A stretch of 64,000 nt of DNA from an uncultured Clostridia bacterium (GCA_944378105.1 CALWGC010000005.1:1-64000); one strand, 5' to 3'; shown: positions 40,377 to 49,524, counted from the first letter of the stretch. The notes: generated from the sequence alone by a model not told the origin. Numbers and translations are program-made.

Positions 40377-41683
40377 TTTATTCGTTGCAAGAAGAAAACG
40401 GCTTTGCCGTATACCGGGATTTGGATGAAAACAGAACCATTTCCATTCCCAAAGACCATTGCATGGGACTTTTTGAAGCCGGGGACCCACCGGCGGTCAA
40501 AGGAAAAAGCGTCTATCTGGAAGCCCTTTGCCAGCCGGAAGACGGCCTGCCGCTTCGGACATTGGCCGAGATGAAAAAAGCCAAAACGGCGGCCGTCATC
40601 ATCTCCGACATCACCCGACAGGTACCCACGGCCAAAGTGGCGCCCCAGTTGGTGGAAGAGCTGGTGGCAGGGGGCGTGCCCTTATCGGGGATTACGTTTT
40701 TTGTGGCCCTGGGGGTACACCGGCCGGCCACGGAAGAAGAAATGCGCCTTTTTTTGGGCGAGGAACTCTATGGCAAAGTGGCCATCGAAAACCACGAACC
40801 CTATGACGAAGCGGCGCTGATCGACCTGGGCGTTACCCAGCGGGGTACACCGGTCAAAGTCAACAAAAAAGCCTATCTTTGCGATATCAAAATCACCATC
40901 GGGAAAGTGGAGTTGCACGAAATGGCCGGTTTTTCCGGCGGCAGAAAATCCATCCTGCCCGGCGTTTCTTCCGAAGAAACCATCCTGGTCAACCATCGCC
41001 CGGAAATGATTTTTTCTCCCGGCACCGGGGCCGGAAAATTGGAAGAAAACCCCATCCATGAGGATATGCTGGAAACGGCCAAGCTATTTGGCGTTCATTT
41101 TTCCATCAATTTTGTGGTCAATAACAGCGGGGAAGTGGCCGGGGTCTTTGGCGGCTCCCTAGAAGGCAGCCACCGGGCCGCCGTGGCCTTTTTGCGCCGC
41201 TTTGTGGATGTGAAACTGCCAAAGGCGCCGGATATTGCCGTCATTTGCCCAGGCCAGCCTCTCAGCTGCGATTTATATCAGGGCGTCAAAGCCCTCATTG
41301 CCATGCAGCATGTGCTGCGGCCCGACACGGTGGTGGTGCTCTATGGCGCCTTTCCGGAAGGCATGAACTCCGTGGATTTTCCAAAGCCGCTGCAATTGTT
41401 TGAGGACCTGGACGAGGCCAAGGCCTATACCATTGCCAACTATCGGATTCAAATGGATCACACTTTGCCAATAATAGACTTGCTAAAAAGAGAAATTCGC
41501 GTTATAGTATGTACAGAGGGAGTTTCGGCGACGGAAATTCGACAAATCCGAATGTCCCCCGTGCCCAAACTGGACGAGGCGCTGCAGCAGGCCTATACCC
41601 TCTGCGGCAAGGCAAAGCCTCAAGTGGCATTTTGCCCACACCCTCAAAAGGCTGTGCTGACCTTGGCAGAGCCAAAAGAATAA
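40373..41683 (+). CDS. LarA-like nickel-pincer racemase/epimerase family protein (DUF2088)
   Basis: LarA enzymes use a nickel-pincer nucleotide to racemise lactate or epimerise other 2-hydroxy acids. The 436-residue homologue retains SDITRQVPT, the active-site His in FVALGVHRPAT, and HEMAGFSGGRKSILPG (about residues 181-196), with the His and the Lys that holds the pincer cofactor in lactate racemase. The pincer-synthesis genes larB, larC and larE are not in the window. ATGA overlap with the aminotransferase shows translational coupling. Homologues act on several hydroxy acids or sugars, so the substrate may be a 2-hydroxyacid other than lactate. Confidence 0.8.
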   Translation: MIYSLQEENGFAVYRDLDENRTISIPKDHCMGLFEAGDPPAVKGKSVYLEALCQPEDGLPLRTLAEMKKAKTAAVIISDITRQVPTAKVAPQLVEELVAGGVPLSGITFFVALGVHRPATEEEMRLFLGEELYGKVAIENHEPYDEAALIDLGVTQRGTPVKVNKKAYLCDIKITIGKVELHEMAGFSGGRKSILPGVSSEETILVNHRPEMIFSPGTGAGKLEENPIHEDMLETAKLFGVHFSINFVVNNSGEVAGVFGGSLEGSHRAAVAFLRRFVDVKLPKAPDIAVICPGQPLSCDLYQGVKALIAMQHVLRPDTVVVLYGAFPEGMNSVDFPKPLQLFEDLDEAKAYTIANYRIQMDHTLPIIDLLKREIRVIVCTEGVSATEIRQIRMSPVPKLDEALQQAYTLCGKAKPQVAFCPHPQKAVLTLAEPKE

Positions 41684-41780
41684 AGCATGTCTACCCCCAA
41701 TGGAACGCTTTATTCCGAAAAACAAATTTGTCCTCCTTTCGGCAAAAAGGAGACACCCCGCTGCAATGGCGTGGCGGGAT

Positions 41781-41815
41781 AAAAGGCCAAAAAGCAATCG
41801 CTTTTTGGCCTTTTT
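41781..41815. terminator. Bidirectional terminator between the LarA-like gene and proC
   Basis: AAAAGGCCAAAAAGC pairs with GCTTTTTGGCCTTTTT, usable from both sides. Confidence 0.82.
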
Positions 41816-41831
41816 CCGTGGGGTAAAAACT

Positions 41832-42641
41832 TTATTTTCCGTTTTGAATGCGTAAGTCTTTGGCCAATACGGCATCAAAGGCTTTTGTGATGGTCGCTTC
41901 AAAGCGGTTGTCTTCCAAGGCTGCCACGCCTTCGATGGTGGTGCCGCCGGGGGAACAAACTTGGTCGATGAGGGACCAGGGGTGTTCGCCGCTTTGTAAA
42001 ATCATTTCGGCGCTGCCCCGCACGGCGCTGGCGGCAATTTCCAGGGCCTGTGCCTTGGGCATACCGGCTTTTTGGGCGGCCCGGGCCAAGGCGTCCATGT
42101 AAAGATAGGCAAAGGCCGGGGCAGAACCTGCCAGGACGGTAAAAATGCTGAACATATTTTCCGGTAACACCGTTACGGTGCCGGTGCTTTCAAATAACCG
42201 AAGGACCAGGTCTTTTTGTGCTTCGCTCACCTGCCTGCCAAAGCAGCAGCCATTGGTGGAGGCGCCGATTTTGGCGTTGATGTTTGGCATAATCCGCACA
42301 TAAGGCCGCTCTGCGCCCAGATGGCTTTCCAGGTAAGAGAGGGTTTTTCCGGCGGCAATGGAGATGATTAACGGCGTTTCTCCTTCCAGCTCTTTTGCCA
42401 AATCCGTCACAAGATTATCTAAAATGTGAGGCTTTACAGCCAACACCAACACATCGGCGCCCTGCAACAGTTCCTTTCGGCTGTTGGCCACTCCAATGCC
42501 CAACGATTCTTGCAGTGGTTTGGTGTGGGTGGTGCTGGTGGCATAGACCATAATTTCTTTTGATGTATTTTCATTCTTTTTCACCATCCCCCGGATGATG
42601 GCGCTGGCCATGTTTCCGGCCCCTAAAAATGCGTATTTCAT
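41832..42641 (-). CDS. proC: Pyrroline-5-carboxylate reductase
   Basis: ProC reduces pyrroline-5-carboxylate to proline with NAD(P)H, the last step of proline synthesis. The 269-residue protein has the Rossmann start YAFLGAGNMASAIIRGM, VRIMPNINAKIG and the C-terminal dimerisation/catalytic region AGSAPAFAYLYMDALA, VCSPGGTTIEGVAAL. AAAGGAGG precedes the ATG. It is alone in its unit and ends 16 bp from the bidirectional terminator. No proA or proB is near. Confidence 0.95.
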   Translation of the reverse strand: MKYAFLGAGNMASAIIRGMVKKNENTSKEIMVYATSTTHTKPLQESLGIGVANSRKELLQGADVLVLAVKPHILDNLVTDLAKELEGETPLIISIAAGKTLSYLESHLGAERPYVRIMPNINAKIGASTNGCCFGRQVSEAQKDLVLRLFESTGTVTVLPENMFSIFTVLAGSAPAFAYLYMDALARAAQKAGMPKAQALEIAASAVRGSAEMILQSGEHPWSLIDQVCSPGGTTIEGVAALEDNRFEATITKAFDAVLAKDLRIQNGK

Positions 42642-42765
42642 GCAAAAAACCTCCTTTTGTTTTCTTTGGTTGCGCTTGTGAAAAGTGTAGCAGCTTTATC
42701 CCAATTTTGCAACCAAAAAACGGCAGTTTGCCCAATGAAAAAATATGCAGTTTTTCGGTCAAAGG

Positions 42766-42794
42766 TTGCAATTTCTTGAAGGTTATGATAAAAT
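42766..42794 (+). promoter_or_regulatory. Promoter of the NuoE/NuoF/GltD-NuoG operon
   Basis: TTGCAA (42766-42771), 17 bp, TAAAAT (42789-42794), 50 bp before the first start codon. Confidence 0.7.
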
Positions 42795-42843
42795 TTTTCT
42801 ATTAAACTTGCCACAATCGGGGGACAAAAGGAGATGTGAACAC

Positions 42844-43374
42844 ATGAAAATCAACTGCAACTGTGTGCAGGCGAGTAAAACCGCTTTGCAGCAGCAGGGC
42901 ATCGACCCGGAAAAAATGGAAGACGTGCTGAGCCACTATGCCGATAAAGAAGGCGCGCTCATCACCATCTTGCAGCAGGCTCAGGATATCTATGGATACC
43001 TGCCTGTGGAACTGTTAAACTACATTGCGCTGCGGACCGGCAACAAACCGGCGAAGGTTCTTGGGGTAGCAACCTTCTATGCCCAGTTCCGTCTGGCACC
43101 AATGGGAAAATATCTGATCATGCTCTGTAAAGGCACCGCCTGCCATGTCAACGGCGCCAACGCCATCGAAGAAGCCATCTGCGATACCTTGGGCATCCAA
43201 GAAGGCGAAACGACGGCAGACGGTTTATTTACACTGAACAATGTGGCCTGCCTGGGGTGCTGCTCCCTTTCGCCTGTGATGATGATTAACGGCGAAACCT
43301 ACGGCACGCTGACACCGGACAAAGCAAGAAGCATCCTTGCTTCTATCCAGCAAAAGGAGGCCGAGGCAAAATGA
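42844..43374 (+). CDS. NuoE/HydC-like [2Fe-2S] subunit (StnA-like)
   Basis: The 176-residue thioredoxin-fold protein holds one [2Fe-2S] cluster, with ligands in CKGTACHVNG and ACLGCCSLSPVM. The N-terminal region (DVLSHYADKEGALITILQQA) is the usual helical half. In Nuo, hydrogenase-type and Stn-type complexes this subunit sits beside the FMN subunit. ATG 42844 follows AAAGGAGATGTG. It overlaps the NuoF-like gene by 4 bp. By order with the next two genes I infer a soluble electron-bifurcating complex, not a membrane complex I, because no proton-pumping subunits are present. Confidence 0.9.
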   Translation: MKINCNCVQASKTALQQQGIDPEKMEDVLSHYADKEGALITILQQAQDIYGYLPVELLNYIALRTGNKPAKVLGVATFYAQFRLAPMGKYLIMLCKGTACHVNGANAIEEAICDTLGIQEGETTADGLFTLNNVACLGCCSLSPVMMINGETYGTLTPDKARSILASIQQKEAEAK

Positions 43375-45119
43375 GAATTGTAGTAGGAAAAGGCAGCTGC
43401 GGCATCGCCGCCGGCGCAAACAAAGTGGCCGCAGCAGCAGAAAGCTATTTAAAAGCACAGGGCAAAGAGATGCCCATCGGCGTAACCGGCTGTATTGGGA
43501 TGTGCTATCTGGAACCTATCGTGGATATTTTTGACGATGCAGGGGTTCAGCACACCTATGTGAAAGTCAACGAAGCATCCATCCAGACCATTTTGGAAGC
43601 AGAATTGGCCGGAAAACGGGCAGAAGCATATCTGATTAGCGACGAGGATGCCTCGATTTTACAGAAACAAACCAGAATCGCTCTGCGTAACTGCGGGATC
43701 ATCAATCCAGAAAACATCGAAGATTATATCGCCAAAGGCGGTTACGAAGCCATCAAGGCTTGTGTTACCACCATGAAACCGGAAGAGGTCATCGAACAAA
43801 TCAAAATTTCCGGCTTGGCCGGCCGTGGCGGGGCAGGGTTCCCCACCTGGTTTAAATGGAATGCGGCCAGAAACGCCAAAGGCGACAAAAAATATACCAT
43901 CTGTAACGCCGACGAAGGCGACCCAGGCGCATTTATGGACCGGGCCGTTATCGAAGGCGACCCTCATACATTGATTGAAGGGATGCTCATCGGCGCTTAT
44001 GCCATGGGCAGTGACGAAGGCGTGGTGTATGTCCGTGCCGAATATCCTCTGGCCATTGTTCGTCTGACCAAAGCCTTGGAAGACGCCAGAGCAAAGGGCT
44101 TTTTGGGCAAAAACATCTTCGGCTCCTCCTTCAGCTTTGATATTCGCATCAAAGCTGGTGCCGGCGCTTTCGTTTGCGGCGAAGAAACGGCCTTGATCGC
44201 TTCCTTGGAAGGGGAACGGGGGATGCCCCGCTTGAAACCTCCTTTCCCAGCAGAAAAAGGCTTCTGGCAGAAACCATCCAACATCAACAACGTGGAAACT
44301 TATGCCAACGTGCCTTGGATTTTGAAAAACGGTGGCGCAGCCTTTGCCGCCATGGGCACCGAAAACAGCAAAGGCACCAAAGTGTTTGCCCTCACCGGTA
44401 AAATCAAAAAAGGCGGCTTGGTGGAAATCCCCATGGGCGCCAAAATCAAAGACGTTATCTATGGCGTTGGCGGCGGTATCAAAGAAGACAAAGCCTTCAA
44501 AGCCGTACAGATGGGCGGTCCTTCCGGCGGCTGTATCCCGGCCGAACTGATTGAAACCATCATCGACTATAAATCCCTGGCCGCCACGGGTGCCATCATG
44601 GGTTCCGGCGGTATGGTGGTTATGGATGAAACCACTTGTATGGTGGACATGGCCCGGTTCTTCCTGGATTTCACCTGCAAGGAAAGCTGTGGGAAATGTA
44701 TCCACTGCCGCATCGGGACCAAACGGATGTTAGAAATTTTGACCAGAATCACCGAAGGCAAAGGCAAAGATGGCGATATCGAATTGCTGGAAGAATTGGC
44801 AAACCAGATCAAAGCGTCCGCCCTTTGCGGTCTGGGCCAGACGGCGCCAAACCCAGTTTTGACCACGTTGCGTTATTTCCGCAATGAATACGAAGATCAT
44901 ATCTACAACCATAAATGCACGGCAAAACAGTGCAGCGCCCTCATCACTTATGAAATTGATGCAGAAAAATGCCGCGGCTGTACCTTGTGCGCAAGAAATT
45001 GCCCAGTCAATGCCATCAGCGGCAACGTAAAAGAAGCACACAAAATCGATCAAGATGTCTGCATCAAGTGCGGCAAATGTATGTCCAGTTGTAAATTTGA
45101 TGCCGTACACAAAAACTAA
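43371..45119 (+). CDS. NuoF/HydB-like NADH- and FMN-binding subunit (StnB-like)
   Basis: The 582-residue protein is built of an N-terminal thioredoxin-like [2Fe-2S] domain (about residues 1-90, Cys in GTGCIGMC-type VTGCIGMCY), the NADH/FMN domain (GLAGRGGAGFPTWFKW from about 149; ADEGDPGAFMDR), a SLBB segment, an N3-type [4Fe-4S] site (ESCGKCIHCRIG, about 438, plus LCGLGQTAPNP) and two C-terminal ferredoxin clusters (CRGCTLCARNCP, CIKCGKCMSSCK). This is the long HydB/StnB type, where NADH is oxidised or formed and electrons split. It is bound by ATGA overlap upstream and lies 13 bp before the large subunit. Confidence 0.93.
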   Translation: MRIVVGKGSCGIAAGANKVAAAAESYLKAQGKEMPIGVTGCIGMCYLEPIVDIFDDAGVQHTYVKVNEASIQTILEAELAGKRAEAYLISDEDASILQKQTRIALRNCGIINPENIEDYIAKGGYEAIKACVTTMKPEEVIEQIKISGLAGRGGAGFPTWFKWNAARNAKGDKKYTICNADEGDPGAFMDRAVIEGDPHTLIEGMLIGAYAMGSDEGVVYVRAEYPLAIVRLTKALEDARAKGFLGKNIFGSSFSFDIRIKAGAGAFVCGEETALIASLEGERGMPRLKPPFPAEKGFWQKPSNINNVETYANVPWILKNGGAAFAAMGTENSKGTKVFALTGKIKKGGLVEIPMGAKIKDVIYGVGGGIKEDKAFKAVQMGGPSGGCIPAELIETIIDYKSLAATGAIMGSGGMVVMDETTCMVDMARFFLDFTCKESCGKCIHCRIGTKRMLEILTRITEGKGKDGDIELLEELANQIKASALCGLGQTAPNPVLTTLRYFRNEYEDHIYNHKCTAKQCSALITYEIDAEKCRGCTLCARNCPVNAISGNVKEAHKIDQDVCIKCGKCMSSCKFDAVHKN

Positions 45120-45132
45120 GGGGGGAAAGACA

Positions 45133-48100
45133 GTGGCGAAAATCAGATTAAATATCAACGGTATGGAAGTAACCGGCTATGCCGGCCAAACCATCCTGGA
45201 AGTGGCACGGGAAAACGGCATTGAAATCCCAACCCTTTGTTATGACGAAAGGGTTGCCATTTACGGTGCCTGTGGCCTTTGTGTCGTAGAAATGGAAGGA
45301 AATCCAAAATTGATGCGTGCCTGCGCAACCACCATCAGCGAAGGCATGGTCATCAATACCAATACAAAACGGGTCAAAGACAGCAGAAAAGCAGCGCTGG
45401 AATTGCTGTTAAGCGACCACACCGGCGATTGCCGTCCGCCTTGTGCGCTGGCTTGCCCGGCTGGTACCGACTGCCAGGGCTATGTGGGCCTGGTGGCCAA
45501 TGGTCAATATAAAGAAGGCGTCAAACTCATCAAGGAAGTGTTCCCGCTGCCAAGCTCCATCGGCCGCGTTTGCCCACATCCTTGTGAAACGGCTTGCCGC
45601 CGTCAGATGGTGGAAGAACCCATCTCCATTGCCTTTATCAAAAGCTTTTTGGGCGATAAAGACTTGGAAAGCGGCCATCCTTATATGCCGGAAGTGGAAC
45701 CAGAAACAGGCAAAACCGTGGCCGTCATTGGCGGTGGCCCTGCCGGCTTAACGGCAGCCTACCAGCTGAGAAGAAAAGGCCATCAAGTGACTATTTTTGA
45801 TGCCATGGACAAAATGGGCGGTATGCTTCGCTATGGTATCCCGGAATACCGTCTGCCAAAGGCCATTTTGCAAAAAGAAATTGACCTGATCGCCGGTATG
45901 GGTGTGAAAATGGTCAATAACGTAAAAATCGGTAAAGATTTGACCTTTGCCCACTTGAGAGAAAGCTATGACGCCGTACTGGTGGCCGTTGGGGCCTGGA
46001 CCAGTATGCAGATGGGCGTCAAAGGCGAAGACAACAAAAACGTGTTGGGCGGCATTGACTTTTTGCGCAAAGTGGCCCAGGGCGAACCAGTGCAAATTGG
46101 CGAAGAAGTGGCCATCGTTGGCGGTGGTAACACCGCTATGGACGCTTGCCGCACCGCTGTCCGTCTGGGCGCCAAAAAGGTATATTGCGTTTACCGGCGT
46201 ACCAGAGCCGAAATGCCGGCAGAAGACATTGAAATTAAAGAGGCAGAAGAAGAAGGCGTCATCTTCCATTACCTCACCAACCCCATGGATATTGTGGCCA
46301 ACGAAGATGGCTCTTTGAGCCATATCGTGCTGCAAAAAATGCAGCTGGGCGAACCAGATGCCAGCGGCCGTAGAAGCCCTGTCCCCATCGAAGGCGCAAC
46401 GGAAACCTTGCCGGTGAGCGCTGTGATCATGGCATTGGGCCAGAAACTGAACCCAGAAGGCCTGGAAGGCATCGAACTGACCAGAAAAGGCACCATCGCC
46501 GCCGACGAAGCCACCTTCCGCACCAATTTGGAAAATGTCTTTGCCGTGGGCGATGCCACCAATAAAGGGGCCGGCATTGCCATCGCCGCCATTGGCGAAG
46601 GCGATAAAGCCGCCCGCGTGATGGATAGCTATTTGAAAGGCGCCATCATTCCATACAAAAAACCGTTCGTGGTGGAACGCACCGACTTGACGGAAGCAGA
46701 CTTTGCTGACCGCAAAAAAGTGGCTCGTCAACAAATGCGTCATTATACCCCAGAACAGAGAAAAGATAACTTCCACGAAGTCAATAAAGGCTTTACGGAA
46801 GAAGAAGCCGTGGCCGAAGCAAAACGCTGCCTGGAATGCGGCTGCCACGACTATTATGAATGTAAACTGATCCACGAAGCACGGAACATGGATGTGCATC
46901 CGGAAAAATTCGATGGCGCAAGCCATAACCGCACCGTGGACAACACCCACCCATTCATCGACCGCAACCCGGATAAATGTATCCTTTGCGGCCTGTGTGT
47001 GAGAGTCTGCGACGAAGTGATGGGCAGAGGTGCTTTGGGCCTGGTTGGCCGTGGCTTTGACTCCATGGTAAAACCTGCCCTGGATTTGCCATTGAAAGCA
47101 ACCGACTGTATCTCCTGCGGCCAGTGCGTGGCTCTGTGCCCAACGGGCGCTTTGGGAGAAAAACATCAAAACCAAAAACGGGTACCCGTATCTTCCACCT
47201 GTGCGCCTAGCGTTTGTGCCTTCTGCTCCGTGGGCTGCCAGACCAACGTGGAAACCAAGGGCAACTTGGTGGTAAAAACCACCCCGGCAGAACATGGTCT
47301 GCTTTGCGTCAATGGTCGCTTTGGTTTTGAAAGCCTGCAAAAAGCCGGCCGCCTGACCACCCCATTGGTGAGAAAAGACGGAAAACTGACCCCGGTAAGC
47401 TTTGAAGAAGCAAGCCTTTATATTGCAAAGAAAATGGAAAGCACCGCCGTGCGCGGCGGCAAAACGGCCGTTTCCCTCAGCGATAAACTGACCATGGAAG
47501 AACTGTACATCGGTCAAAAATTGGCCAAAGATGTCATGGGCGCTGATGTGTTCTCCTTCGCTCAAAGCGAAAGCGGCGTCAAAGCCGTATTGGGCGTAGA
47601 TGGCTCCACTGCCAAATTGGACGAACTGCTTTCCACCAACTTGATTGTATTGCTGGAAACCGACTTGATGAAAGACCATGCCGTGCTGGGTGTCAAAGTG
47701 CGTCAGGCCAAGGCCAGAGGCGCCAAAGTGGTGGCCGTGACCGGTAACACCCAAAGCGACGAATGGCTTACTTGGGCCGACATCGCCGTGGACCGGGCCG
47801 ATACGGCTGCGTTCTTGAAAGAAGTATTGAAAGCACAGCTTTCTCTCGGCGCGAAAGCCGATGACGAGGTTACCGCTTGGCTTTCTGACGTGACCGTAAG
47901 CGACGAAGCTGCCGCCGTGGCCAAAGCATACCAGGAAGCAAAGAAAGCCATCATCGTCTTTGACCAGGCCAAAGTGGGCGAAGATGTGGCTGCTGCCGCT
48001 GCCGATATGGCCGTATTGGCAGGCAAAGTAGACCAGCCAAGAAACGGTATCATCCAGATCAAACGCAACGCCAACAGCCAAGGCTTAAGCGATTTGGATA

Positions 48101-48561
48101 TTGCTCCAGCTAACATGGATGGCGTGAAAGCCCTCTTTATGATTGGCGAAGATGTGCCGGAACTGGATACCAAGGGCTTGGAATTTTTGGCCGTGGCCGA
48201 TTTGTATCTGACCGAAACGGCAAGAAAAGCCGATGCTGTGCTGCCGTTGATTTCTCTGACCGAAAGCTGCGGTACCGTGGTACGCTGCGATGGCACGGCC
48301 CAGGAAGTGAAAACAGCCGTACCGGCTTTGGGCAAAGATAACTTGTCCGTACTCTATGGCGTGGCCAATGCCATGAGAAGCCGCCTGGAAGAAAAAACAG
48401 CCGGCCAGGTGAAAACAGAAATGGCACAAAAAGGCCTCTTTGCAGCCAAAGCATTGGCACCAAAGGCTGTGTCCTTTGCAGGCAAAGAAAGCGCCGGCAA
48501 AAACACCAATGCCGCCTTTGTAGAATTCCAGAACTTCTTGCAAAGAGAAGGCATTCGGTAA
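45133..48561 (+). CDS. Fused ferredoxin/GltD-type/NuoG-type large subunit (StnC-like)
   Basis: A 1142-residue fusion starting at GTG 45133. Domains: [2Fe-2S] ferredoxin (about 1-75; LCYDERVAIYGACGLC); a GltD/NfnB-type [4Fe-4S] and FAD/NAD(P)H unit (about 94-500; IGGGPAGLTAAY near 195, VGGGNTAMDA near 335, VFAVGDAT near 470); further 4Fe-4S ferredoxin sites (CILCGLCVRVCDE near 616, CISCGQCVALCP near 659); and a NuoG/formate-dehydrogenase-like end from about 690 (CAFCSVGC ... CVNGRFG), with a degenerate molybdopterin fold and no catalytic Cys/Sec motif seen. With the two genes before it, it resembles the Sporomusa-type Nfn (Stn) transhydrogenase coupling NADH, ferredoxin and NADP+. The terminator follows at 48589. 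Confidence 0.85.
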   Translation: MAKIRLNINGMEVTGYAGQTILEVARENGIEIPTLCYDERVAIYGACGLCVVEMEGNPKLMRACATTISEGMVINTNTKRVKDSRKAALELLLSDHTGDCRPPCALACPAGTDCQGYVGLVANGQYKEGVKLIKEVFPLPSSIGRVCPHPCETACRRQMVEEPISIAFIKSFLGDKDLESGHPYMPEVEPETGKTVAVIGGGPAGLTAAYQLRRKGHQVTIFDAMDKMGGMLRYGIPEYRLPKAILQKEIDLIAGMGVKMVNNVKIGKDLTFAHLRESYDAVLVAVGAWTSMQMGVKGEDNKNVLGGIDFLRKVAQGEPVQIGEEVAIVGGGNTAMDACRTAVRLGAKKVYCVYRRTRAEMPAEDIEIKEAEEEGVIFHYLTNPMDIVANEDGSLSHIVLQKMQLGEPDASGRRSPVPIEGATETLPVSAVIMALGQKLNPEGLEGIELTRKGTIAADEATFRTNLENVFAVGDATNKGAGIAIAAIGEGDKAARVMDSYLKGAIIPYKKPFVVERTDLTEADFADRKKVARQQMRHYTPEQRKDNFHEVNKGFTEEEAVAEAKRCLECGCHDYYECKLIHEARNMDVHPEKFDGASHNRTVDNTHPFIDRNPDKCILCGLCVRVCDEVMGRGALGLVGRGFDSMVKPALDLPLKATDCISCGQCVALCPTGALGEKHQNQKRVPVSSTCAPSVCAFCSVGCQTNVETKGNLVVKTTPAEHGLLCVNGRFGFESLQKAGRLTTPLVRKDGKLTPVSFEEASLYIAKKMESTAVRGGKTAVSLSDKLTMEELYIGQKLAKDVMGADVFSFAQSESGVKAVLGVDGSTAKLDELLSTNLIVLLETDLMKDHAVLGVKVRQAKARGAKVVAVTGNTQSDEWLTWADIAVDRADTAAFLKEVLKAQLSLGAKADDEVTAWLSDVTVSDEAAAVAKAYQEAKKAIIVFDQAKVGEDVAAAAADMAVLAGKVDQPRNGIIQIKRNANSQGLSDLDIAPANMDGVKALFMIGEDVPELDTKGLEFLAVADLYLTETARKADAVLPLISLTESCGTVVRCDGTAQEVKTAVPALGKDNLSVLYGVANAMRSRLEEKTAGQVKTEMAQKGLFAAKALAPKAVSFAGKESAGKNTNAAFVEFQNFLQREGIR

Positions 48562-48588
48562 GAAAGGAATTTATTTTCCATAAAGCAG

Positions 48589-48630
48589 AAAAACCCCTTT
48601 CCACTGGAATATCAGTGGAGAGGGGTTTTT
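48589..48630 (+). terminator. Terminator of the Stn-like operon
   Basis: AAAAACCCCTTTCCACTG pairs with CAGTGGAGAGGGGTTTTT. Confidence 0.85.
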
Positions 48631-48657
48631 GGCATATTTTTCAAGAAAAAACCTTAA

Positions 48658-48714
48658 ATAGACTTAAATATTTTTAAAGTCTATATTGACAAAATGAAAA
48701 GTCTGTTTTAAAAT
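48658..48714 (+). promoter_or_regulatory. Promoter with palindromic operator upstream of the DUF2089 regulator
   Basis: An inverted repeat ATAGACTT (48658-48665) and AAGTCTAT (48677-48684) ends one base before TTGACA (48686-48691); 17 bp later comes TAAAAT (48709-48714). An extra AAGTCT half-site falls in the spacer (about 48699-48704). Autoregulation is likely. Confidence 0.75.
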
Positions 48715-48734
48715 AGAACAAAAGGAGGGGTTTT

Positions 48735-49508
48735 ATGACAAAATTGATTTCCCAATGTCCATCTTGCGGTGGCGACTTGCAAATTACGGTTTTACACTGC
48801 CCAGATTGTGGGATGGAGTTAAGAAATGAATTTGCACTGAGTCCTTTTGATTTATTGAAAAAGGACCAGATGGACTTTTTGATGACTTTTTTGCAGCAAC
48901 AGGGAAATATGCGTGCGGTGCAAGAAGCATTGCAAATTTCTTATCCTACTGCAAAGAAAAGACTGGAAGAGGTATTGACAGCACTGCGTTTGATAGAAAA
49001 AAACGATACAAAAGAACAAGAGGAGGTTCTTGATATGTCAAACTGGACGGTACCCAAAGATAGTATCAAAGCATCAGATATCATCAAACAAAAGTTAATG
49101 GAACAAGGAGGAAAGGCCATTGTCTATACGGCGCGCAATCTACCTTGTGACATTCAAGCAGCACCAGATGGGAAATCATTTTTGAGCAAAAAACTGCCCG
49201 TAAGAGAGCCTTATCGTTATGAAGTATTTGATATTATTGTTTCTCTGTTACTTTCTCAAGGCGGACGGGCCCAAAAGGGCAATGGCCGCAATTATAGACT
49301 GGGAGAACCCCTTTGTGATGAAACGACAGTGGTAGGAGCCATTGGCTATCATTATTGGAAAGCAGAAGAAGGGAAATCCGTCTATGATCCGGTCTTTGTT
49401 TTGGCTGCCGTGCTGGAATGGGCAGGCATTGCAAAAAATGGCCGTGGAGAGTTGGTCTTGACGGCTCCTTATTTACAAAAATACCAGGCAGCAATGCAGA
49501 AAGCATGA
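48735..49508 (+). CDS. DUF2089-type zinc-ribbon/HTH regulator with extended C-terminal domain
   Basis: The 257-residue protein opens with a zinc ribbon (CPSCGGDLQITVLHCPDCGMEL, two CxxC pairs, residues 8-29; written here in two parts, CPSCGG and CPDCG), then a helix-turn-helix (FLQQQGNMRAVQEALQIS, YPTAKKRLEEVL). The last ~150 residues form a second, unassigned domain repeating winged-helix-like features (YRYEVFDIIVSLLLSQGG, VFVLAAVLEWAGI). It has a near-consensus promoter flanked by an inverted repeat. It lies between the Stn-like operon and the hydratase cluster and may control either or both. Confidence 0.75.
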   Translation: MTKLISQCPSCGGDLQITVLHCPDCGMELRNEFALSPFDLLKKDQMDFLMTFLQQQGNMRAVQEALQISYPTAKKRLEEVLTALRLIEKNDTKEQEEVLDMSNWTVPKDSIKASDIIKQKLMEQGGKAIVYTARNLPCDIQAAPDGKSFLSKKLPVREPYRYEVFDIIVSLLLSQGGRAQKGNGRNYRLGEPLCDETTVVGAIGYHYWKAEEGKSVYDPVFVLAAVLEWAGIAKNGRGELVLTAPYLQKYQAAMQKA

Positions 49509-49524
49509 TTTGTCTTGGTTCCAA

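Noticed and set aside
45748-48081. A 777-residue open frame antisense to the large StnC-like gene
   Set aside because: Its translation is rich in His, Phe and Gln with no domain and mirrors the codon pattern of the sense gene; the sense frame has clear cluster and FAD motifs.
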